From positions 13,977,501 through 14,041,500 of the forward strand of contig CM049416.1 of assembly GCA_026929865.2 (NCBI GenBank): a DNA stretch of 64,000 nucleotides, read 5' to 3'. Of this stretch, positions 57,108-64,000 are shown one piece after another (within the stretch, counting starts at the first letter, position 1; each line of letters begins with the position of its first letter). A program made the position numbers and the translations under genes. The notes beneath the pieces were generated by a model. It was not told where the DNA came from. It saw nothing but the letters and a program-made list of their open reading frames with translations, and searched no databases. Source of the stretch: Hyperoplus lanceolatus (lineage: Eukaryota > Chordata > Actinopteri > Uranoscopiformes > Ammodytidae).

Positions 57108-58144
57108 TCACGAGTCTATGAGTTTATGAGTTGCTATGTGTCTTTTCAGATTACCCTGCTGGGAGAACTCTTTGTCGCAGTTTGGACACTTGAACGGTTT
57201 CTTCCCACTGTGACTGAACTCGTGTCTCTTGAGACAGTTGAGCGTGAGGAAGCGCTTGGGGCACTCGGCGCACAGGTACGGACGCTCACCGGTGTGAGAG
57301 CGCGTGTGTACGATCAGGTGGCTCTTGCTGGAGAATCCCTTACCGCAGCGGGTGCAGGTGTGCGGTGTCTCGCCCGTGTGAGTCCGATTGTGTACCGTCA
57401 GCTCACCGGAAGACAGGAAGCACTTCCCGCACATGGTGCAAAGGAAGTTCTTCTCTCCTTTGTGCATCTTAATGTGTCTAGCAAGGCCTGCCTTGGAGTA
57501 GCTTTTCCCGCAGACCGTGCACAGGTTGCTGGGGCCCTGGTGCAGGAGTTCGTGCTGCCTTAGCGAATAGCGACACAGGAATCCCTTGTTGCATTTGCTG
57601 CAGGTGAACAGCCGTCCCTTCTTGTGGAGCCTCTGGTGCTGGTAGTAGCCGGACGGGCTGATGAAGCCCTTCTCGCACTGGATGCAGTGGTACGGGTAAG
57701 TGTGGATCTTGGCGTGGGTCTTCAGTTGATTCGGGAGTTCGAAAACCTTTCCACACTTGGGGCATGTTGTCTCTTCCTCTGTGAAGTTTTTGTTCACGGC
57801 TCGCATGCTCAGGAACCTCTTGTCCACCCCTGTGGGCTCTCTTCGTTGATGTCGTTTCTCGTTTTCCGAGTTATCCTTCTTCTTATTATTATGTTCCTGC
57901 TTTTTTTCAGCAACGGCCTTTTGTGTGCGTTTCCTCTTTTTCTCCAAGGCGCCTTTTGATTTTGTCTGTGCTGTTTTCGAGGCTCTGCTTTTTCGAGGGG
58001 GCTTTGCAGCAGCTTTCTTCACCAATGGTCCCCTCTCAATGGAAGCTGGTGGTTGGTGCTCACTCTGGATGTGTTCAGTGACCTTCCTCTTTGTGTGGTT
58101 AGAGAATGAACACAGAGGGCATTTGAATAAAGCGGAAAGACGAC
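57108..58144 (-). CDS. Zinc-finger gene exon 8: nine C2H2 fingers in all
   Basis: 1,037 nt, acceptor ctgtttttcag. It begins RLSALFKCPLCSFSNHTKRK (isolated finger, H-x4-H), then a basic linker, then eight fingers starting at CPKCGKVF. Linkers include HTGERPY, HTGETPH, HSGKKPF and HKGEKNF. The fourth finger of the array (CTVCGKSYSKAGLARH) is one residue short between C and H. Ends KLIDS-stop. Confidence 0.95.
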
Positions 58145-60851
58145 CTGAAAAACAGCATGAAAAAACAAACCAACAGCAAGTTAATTAGAGAGTGATTTTG
58201 GAGCTATAATGGCTGGATGGATATCACATCTGATTTTGTCTTACCGGCGGATATCCTTTTCGGCAGCCAGTCCTCTGCAGTTGCGTCTGAGATTTCACTG
58301 GAGTCTTCTTCTAAACCTCCCAATGTCACCGTCACTTCCTCATTGTCATAATCATCATCCTCGCTGTACGGCTCAGCGAAGCTCTCCACTGCAGTTTGAA
58401 CAGGGAGGGCCAGAGTGGAAAATAGGGTATTTTCCTCGCTGCTGGACGGAGCTGCAGTAGAGGAAAGTAGGGATGTGTGATTCCCAAGATTTGATTAGAT
58501 TTTGATTCTTGTGCTCACCATTTGAACTTGCCACTTTCAAAAATAAAATTGTAGTTACATGTAACAATGGGTTGAATACATTTATTTAAAGAATCGATTT
58601 TTGGAAATTAGGAATAGATTCAAAATCTTAGAAGACAGGAATCTCTTTTTACATGATTTTTCACTACCCCTAGAGGAAAACATTTCACAGATTTTACACA
58701 TTAGAGTCACTTGACATTAATACAAAGTTGAATTGGTTGTCAAAGACAGACAACGTGGTAAAGAATGTGGTAAAGTAAAAAAAAAATTGGAAAAAAGTAT
58801 TTTGGACAGAAACCACACACGCTCTGTTCCTCCCGTCTGCTCTGTGAAACCTACCAGAGAGGAGAGTTACCAACTCTCTGTGATGATGTAGCAGAGTCTT
58901 CAGCCCAAAGGGTTCAGAACGATTCAGTCCAAATTCTTCTGACAGGGATGTTGTTTCAGTCAGCCATGCTGCTGTCTGACACACACACACACACACACAC
59001 AAACAATAGTCACAGAGGTTAGAGAAAATAGTTTAATGTGGCTCAAACTTTTCTTTGTTTTAGACACAGCAGCGGATAAATTAGGCATCTGGTTTTCACA
59101 TTTCCCAATACGTTTTGCATTAAAGTTCAGATTAGAAATCTGTGAGCTGCCGTGAGAGTAGGCTACCTGGTGCAGGTCTGGTATGGGCAGCAGCTCCTCC
59201 AGCCTGGACAGGAAGTCAGAGAGCAGCTGCTGCAGTCTTCGGTCATAGTTAGGGCCATAGTTTGCAGGAAAAACATCCTATGGAAAAGAGCCAGAGCTTG
59301 TAAGTAACACACAAAATGTAAGTGAGGAGAAAAACAGAGAGTAAAAAAACATTTAATTTCATCAACACATTACTGCACATGAATGGTTGGTGAATCTTTA
59401 GAATTGTACAGGCCACTGTAACTAAAGAATAGCTGATAATAAAGAGATGTGTATTTCTCACAGATAGACTCACTTGGAAGAAGAACTCCTTCTCATCAGG
59501 AACGCTCAAAAGATTCTGAACCAGGCTGGCAAAGTTGGTGTAAGAAGCCTTAAGTATATCCCCGCTGACCTATCCAAGAAGCGGACAATAATAAAGTTGA
59601 GAATGGTTTCTAATTTGCGTTTTAAATTGTGTATGTGTCTACCCCAATGATCACCCTTAGGCTCGAATTTATTTAAAAAAAATGTTTTTACTTATAACAG
59701 ATACTTTATTTTAGAAACTCTATGTTATGAAGACTGGATTTCTAGAAGAGTGTGTGTGTTCCATGTTTTGCTTATGGAGCAGCTCCGAATTATCTTTGAA
59801 ATCCCCCACCATCTCATCAGTGGAGCTCAGCTCGGCGCCACAGGCGTGGATTTGATCCAAGTGGCTCTGGATGGCCTGCAGGTTGGAAACGCCATCACCA
59901 CGACACAGTTCTAGGACCAGCTGTAGCAAGGCAAGGGTGGGGAAAAGGTAACTTATATGAGCATGATACAGTGGGAAGAAGATTGGTTTCCATTATGAGA
60001 AAATCATGAAAAGACAATGTGTGTTACACTCAAACAAGAATAATAATAAAAATGAAAACTAATTGTTAACTAACATCTTTTAAAAACACTAGTTGCTAGA
60101 GCTTTGAAAAAAATGTACTGTGGATTGAAAAATAATTTCCCCTTGGGGACAATAAAGTCTTAAGTCTAGTGATTTGACAGATGAAAGAAAGTACACATCA
60201 AACCAATACACATACCCATATACAGATCATTGTAATAGTGTAAAACGGAAGATGGAGTAGCTTTAAAGGAAAAAAATGTTAATCAATATATAGAAATGTT
60301 GATATTGAAGGATCCTTCATTGGGAGCAAAAGTTGACTGAAACAACCACAACATTGGGTCCACTTAGCCTAGTTGCTATATTGGAGCTATAAGTGTTTAT
60401 GGTTTGTTTACATTGCAATTTTTACTTTTAGGGTAAATAAAGAAATCAACGAGTCATTTCTCACCCTAGCCCTCAGGCCCAGTATGAGCTCGGTTCTCTG
60501 ACTGGGACTCAGCAGCTCTGGGACGATCTCTATCACCAGGCTGATGAAGTCCACCAGCTTGTCGTACTGCATCACGCTGCGCCGCTCCACTATGCGCCAC
60601 ATGAACGCCGACATGAGTCTCACCGGAGGGACGAGGAGGTGGAAGGAGGCCGGGGGGAGCAGGGAACCTGCAAACGGAATTAATCAATCAGGTAAACGTT
60701 ATATTTGGAGACTAAGCAGCACCAAACCTCTGGATCAAAAGGAGTTGCTAGCGTTAGCTTCAAATGTGTAGTAATGTACTCTTTGTTGAAATGAATGGCT
60801 GTGCATACTGGCAAACAAGTAAGTACGCAAACCTTGGCTTTTCCACGCCAT
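57108..60851 (-). CDS. TIN2-N-domain-like / C2H2 zinc-finger protein, 8 exons, 634 aa
   Basis: Probable nuclear DNA-binding protein. Exon phases (1,0,0,0,0,1,1) all match and the lengths sum to 635 codons including TGA. Residues about 10-150 resemble the N-terminal domain of the shelterin protein TIN2: LVPPVRLMSAFMWRIVERRS, LILGLRARLVLELC and NYDRRLQQLLSDFLSRLEEL align with its helical pattern as I remember it. An acidic region (about 250-285), one isolated C2H2 finger (CPLC...H-x4-H, about 298-319), a lysine/arginine-rich linker with likely nuclear localisation signals, and eight C2H2 fingers (about 415-630) follow. Fish genomes contain other proteins of this build, from memory. Telomere function is not implied. 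The gene converges on cacna1c. Confidence 0.85.
58245..58451 (-). CDS. Zinc-finger gene exon 7: acidic region
   Basis: 207 nt, phase 1 in and out. Acceptor ctctactgcag, donor G|gtaaga. Contains YSEDDDYDNEEVTVTLGGLE and EDSSEISDATAEDWLPKRIS; probably an unstructured acidic linker. Confidence 0.85.
58855..58975 (-). CDS. Zinc-finger gene exon 6
   Basis: 121 nt. TAAWLTETTSLSEEFGLNRS then LKTLLHHHRELVTLLS. Its acceptor on the minus strand is a TG repeat followed directly by TCAG. Donor G|gtaggt. Confidence 0.85.
58976..59001. repeat. (CA/TG)n at the acceptor of zinc-finger exon 6
   Basis: About 11 CA units on the plus strand, TG on the coding strand, immediately before the splice AG. Confidence 0.9.
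59167..59277 (-). CDS. Zinc-finger gene exon 5: end of TIN2-like domain
   Basis: 111 nt, phase 0/0. DVFPANYGPNYDRRLQQLLS and DFLSRLEELLPIPDLHQ, resembling the helix after the YGxxF motif of TIN2 (LLFEYLCQLEKALPTP). Acceptor cttttccatag, donor CAG|gtagcc. Confidence 0.88.
59474..59569 (-). CDS. Zinc-finger gene exon 4: TIN2-like domain
   Basis: 96 nt, phase 0/0. VSGDILKASYTNFASLVQNL and LSVPDEKEFFFQ. Acceptor cttggatag, donor CAA|gtgagt. Confidence 0.85.
59810..59920 (-). CDS. Zinc-finger gene exon 3: TIN2-like domain
   Basis: 111 nt, phase 0/0. LVLELCRGDGVSNLQAIQSH and LDQIHACGAELSSTDEM. The donor ATG|gtgggg is the weakest of the gene and was chosen because it alone keeps phase 0; the frame stays open beyond it for about 30 codons. 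Confidence 0.75.
60130..60170 (+). repeat. L2/SINE-type 3' tail remnant
   Basis: AATTTCCCCTTGGGGACAAT followed by AAAGTCTTAAGTC, the form of the 3' end of LINE2-related fish repeats as I remember them. It lies in intron 2 of the zinc-finger gene. Confidence 0.45.
60465..60667 (-). CDS. Zinc-finger gene exon 2: start of TIN2-like domain
   Basis: 203 nt, phase 1 in, 0 out. SLLPPASFHLLVPPVRLMSA, FMWRIVERRSVMQYDKLVDF, LLSPSQRTELILGLRAR. The GLRAR|LVLEL join with exon 3 matches GLKAKVVVEL of TIN2. Acceptor cgtttgcag, donor AGG|gtgaga. Confidence 0.88.
60833..60851 (-). CDS. Zinc-finger gene exon 1: start codon and six codons
   Basis: ATGGCGTGGAAAAGCCAAG (MAWKSQ plus one base), donor gtttgc. The context AAGAAATGGCG is a good Kozak match. 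Chosen because it supplies the phase-1 base needed by exon 2 and no better ATG lies near; the donor is not strong. Confidence 0.6.
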
Positions 60852-60938
60852 TTCTTAGTTTGAAAAACGTCTAAACAATGATGGAAAATAACACCAAATG
60901 CATTCATCTGACTATAGCGGGGGGGGGGGGGTTATTTG

Positions 60939-60944
60939 TTCCGG
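60939..60944 (-). promoter_or_regulatory. ETS-type core CCGGAA upstream of the zinc-finger gene
   Basis: CCGGAA on the coding strand, about 90 bases before the proposed ATG, in a short GC-richer patch beside a G run. Such sites are common in housekeeping promoters; here it is only a candidate. Confidence 0.3.
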
Positions 60945-61198
60945 GTCGAGCGGATGTTGTGAAAACTGCAGTGTGCCTTTCCTTCAAAATAAAAGCCTCG
61001 CCTTTTATAATAGGCCCATGGTCTACTACGGGCTAGTTTCAAAGAATACGATGTGTTACACATGTTCAATAAGCGAACATAATGTGAGAGGAGAGAAATT
61101 ACTCTAGTTAGGTTTGAATGTTTGAAAAAAACATTAGGATATCCATGACAAATCATTGATAACAATAAGTTTCATTAAACAGATTTTAAATAAGGCCT

Positions 61199-62083
61199 AG
61201 TCTCGCAAAGCCAGACCAAACTACAGCAAGTAGTATGGTCTGGAAGCACTCTGTTTAGAGCCGTCTATTCGGGTGGGGAAACCGGGGGAAACTGGGCTAG
61301 CCTGTTTGTATTTGTTTAAACCAATCACAATCATCTAGGGCGGGGCTAACCCCGGGAAGCAGCAGCGGTGTCCTGCAAAATAGTGCCGGGGGGGGACTTA
61401 TTTTGATGGAACGTCTTTACGTCCAGCGACTGTCAGAGAAATGGCTAAACCCGCAAACGCCACACAAAAACTATTAAAGACAAAAGGAATATACATAGTG
61501 TGTTGCTTTCTAAGCAGCATGTCAAGACACCATACATTTTAGCCCCCGAGGAGCTCACGGGATAACTTAACCGGAGTTAACTAGCCACGTAGTGTTATCT
61601 CTGGTAACATTATCATCGGTGGTTGAGAGGCAAGGCTACGGCGGTCGAGTAGAATTTTTAGCATTCGAGAACTTATGTCACCACCTCCTATCGCTGTAGT
61701 CAGAGCCGTAGTCCGTCTGTTTACAGGCAGAACAGGGTTTTGACGTTGTGAGCGCTACACCAACTGCAGCAAGTAGCCGTAAGAGTTGCTAGGTGATAGT
61801 GGAAGCCGTTGGAATCTTTCCCAGTCGCTAAAACACCGCTGCTTAGAAAGGGAACGACGGATCTTAATCTAGCTGGTTATAAGGTCCGGTGCTCAATTCA
61901 AACCCCCACGCTTCATTTTCCAGAGTTTATGAGGGTATTTCTGCCCGGGGGTAGTTGTACAATGAAGTTGGACAGCTAGGCTAGGCTGTGTCCCGGACCA
62001 CCGCCGCCAATATTATTAAGTATTGCCACACTTTATTTCTGTCTACAGTAATGTGACTTCTCACACCCTGTGTGTGTGTGTGT

Positions 62084-62152
<69 letters not shown>

Positions 62153-62314
62153 TGCACATAAGCACACGGGTTGACTGTGAGCGAATTGTTTCCGAATTTG
62201 AGGGGGATCACAATAGGGTAAAGCCAGCAACCGGAAAAGGAGGGGGCTGCGTCAGGGCTGCGTAGCTTGCCGCCGCAAGCGAATAGACGCTGGCGGAAGT
62301 GGTCATGCCAGACT
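61199..62314. mobile_element. 1.1-kb DNA-transposon-like element with 11-bp direct repeats
   Basis: AAATAAGGCCT occurs immediately left (61188-61198) and right (62315-62325). The ends are imperfect inverted repeats: left AGTCTCGCAAAGCCA, right reverse-complemented AGTCTGGCATGACCA. The interior is GC-rich, has a (GA)n tract and no transposase frame. The 9-11 bp duplication would suit a Mutator-like family or similar; I do not assign it. It lies about 350 bases upstream of the zinc-finger gene start. Confidence 0.75.
62089..62149. repeat. (GA)n microsatellite
   Basis: About 30 GA units inside the 1.1-kb element. Confidence 0.96.
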
Positions 62315-62325
62315 AAATAAGGCCT

Positions 62326-64000
62326 AATGTGTGTTCATTTGTAATTATCGGTGTGTATTTACAAATATTCAAAATAAGCTACTTTAAAAAATAATGGCTA
62401 CTAAAGTAGGCCTAGGCTCCATTCATCCAGGATGAGCTCAATGCGAGTTTTGGTAGGGTTAGGGTTATGTGTGATAGGCCTACTGTCTGTGACAACAACA
62501 AAAAACAAGTAGTCAAGCATTCCTTGTTTGGCTTAAGATCTAGTTAATTGTGTGACTCTTTAAAAGCAAAATCCCCTGCTCCATGTTGATATCATTTGAT
62601 CACCGGTGAGGTCGTGAGATGCAGCCTTTACACACCCATTCAGTAAGCAGCACTGCCCTCAAAGCGCCCCGCGGCTTCTTCTACCTAGTCAGTGTAACTG
62701 TAAGCCTACGTCTCGACTCGGCTCAAGATTTAGAAGAAAGGGAAAAGAAAAAAAACGTCACCACTGTGGAGTTTTTAGTTTTGGTCCAGGAAACGCGGTT
62801 GCTCACACCGCAGTTGCTCTTTGGAGCGTTAACACCTATGGTTAACGTGCTCGGATCTTTGTCGCTATGGGGAGAACGCGCACATCTGACGAGGACTACA
62901 GCTTTGTCAGTCCTGTTGTCAAGTATCTGCTGTTCCTATTTAATTTCATATTTTGGGTGAGTGTTCCTCAATGGGTCACAGAGATTTCAAAGCGTGGTGA
63001 CCTTAATTTACTTTGCTCTGTGTGCAGGTTAATTACTGTATAAATTGGAAAGACAGATTTTATCTCTGGTTGTAGTAGGCTAATATGTATAGGCTATACT
63101 ATGGAAGTTAAAGGACATTTCCAAATATTTCATTCTACTACTAGTTCAGTTATGTTTCATACTTTAGTTTAGCCTAAAAGTGTCAGATGAAGATTGAGTC
63201 TGCTGACAGCTGTTTGAGTAAGTTGATCATTAACTTTGGTTGTTTTACTAAAAGTGGAACATTGTCCAGAAGGGGATGTTACCATGGACAGCTGACACAG
63301 AGAGAGAGAGAGAGAGAGGCAGGTGTTGGCTGCACAGCCATTGGAAAGTGACCAAAAGTTAGTCCAACTTTGCAAATCAGGAATGTATCATTAGATTCGT
63401 TCCGAGGAAAATCTGATACACATAAGCTTAAATCACCTGCACTCAGTCAACAAATCATGCTGTGGCTTATATATTAGGATAGTTTCTTTCAAGATATATT
63501 CAGTCACCAAGAAACGCTTATTTTCAGTAATTCATATTCTGGCCGGGCCTTACTGTGTTTCCCAACTTCTAACATAAATCTGTTGGATAACTAGGGGGGA
63601 AACAGATTTCACACTAACCGAGATGAATCATTTTTCCATTTCGTACAAGATTTGTTGAGCAAGTCAGGTGATTACGCTGATTGTATGTTATAACAACACG
63701 TTCTGACTATGGCATATTTGTCTAGTCCACAATAAGATATTAATAACTGTGGACTTTGAAATGTTAAAAATTGCGTTAAAGTAGCAGCAAAGCTCTGCAG
63801 TGTGTTATAAACCAAGGTCTATTTCAGTGGGGTTCAGTGTCAGGGACTGTAACATGAGGAGATTTCTTACTTACAACATTTTAAAGTAGATCTGTTGCAG
63901 ATTAAATGTGTTGGTATGTGGTAGTGTAAGTGTGTTAGGATTTTTTTTTTGTGCCAAAGAAAAAATGAAAGAAAAAAATAATCTGTTACAGCACAGGGGG
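62326..64000. other. Intergenic sequence, nothing recognised
   Basis: No exon with homology I can recognise on either strand. A short GA repeat at about 63298-63317. The open frames here are short and without known motifs. Confidence 0.6.

Noticed and set aside
57126..57959. Plus-strand frames of 145 and 111 codons opposite the zinc-finger exon
   Set aside because: Shadows of a repetitive C2H2 array; the minus strand has the conserved cysteine/histidine pattern.

Overview
The window looks like nuclear DNA of a ray-finned fish, probably a percomorph teleost. Genes are split into short exons with GT-AG introns. The introns carry many long TG/CA microsatellites and fish-type non-autonomous DNA transposons. 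The organism call is inference; no species is claimed.

Left three quarters (about 1-56.8 kb, + strand): the 3' two thirds of an L-type voltage-gated calcium channel alpha-1 gene, best matched to CACNA1C (Cav1.2). The window opens inside an intron, so domain I and the 5' end lie off the left edge. From 4241 to 47409 I could place 42 coding exons covering the I-II linker, domains II, III and IV, the EF-hand/pre-IQ/IQ calmodulin-binding tail and the distal C-terminus. Using one of the two mutually exclusive IVS3 exons and leaving out the optional IVS3-S4 exon, the exon lengths sum to 5,222 nt. After the two bases that finish the first split codon, that is 1,739 codons plus a stop with the frame intact throughout. 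Assignment to CACNA1C rather than CACNA1D/F/S rests mainly on the C-terminal tail and the II-III linker. The IVS3 pair (23255-23338, 24204-24287) matches mammalian exons 31/32. A 75-nt in-frame exon at 29754-29828 encodes a serine-rich IVS3-S4 linker where mammals have exon 33. Only one IIIS2 exon (exon-22 type) was found.

47.4-56.8 kb: no coding gene seen. AT-rich sequence with several AATAAA motifs, most simply the long 3' UTR of cacna1c.

Right (57.1-60.9 kb, - strand): a complete eight-exon gene pointing towards cacna1c, predicted at 634 residues. Its N-terminal 150 or so residues resemble the TIN2 (TINF2) N-terminal shelterin domain. An acidic stretch, an isolated C2H2 finger, a basic linker and eight C-terminal C2H2 fingers follow. 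The phases of all eight exons fit together. The two genes converge tail to tail near 56.8 kb.

60.9-64 kb: upstream flank of the zinc-finger gene, holding a 1.1-kb transposon-like element with an 11-bp direct repeat on each side; nothing else recognised.

Mobile DNA recognised in introns: a Harbinger-like 1.0-kb element with TTA target duplication (20558-21583), a 1.0-kb inverted-repeat element (37567-38580), two TTAA-flanked piggyBac-type MITEs (18539-18713, 44516-45030), and a 5'-truncated LINE with reverse-transcriptase C-terminal coding (about 38.9-39.8 kb).
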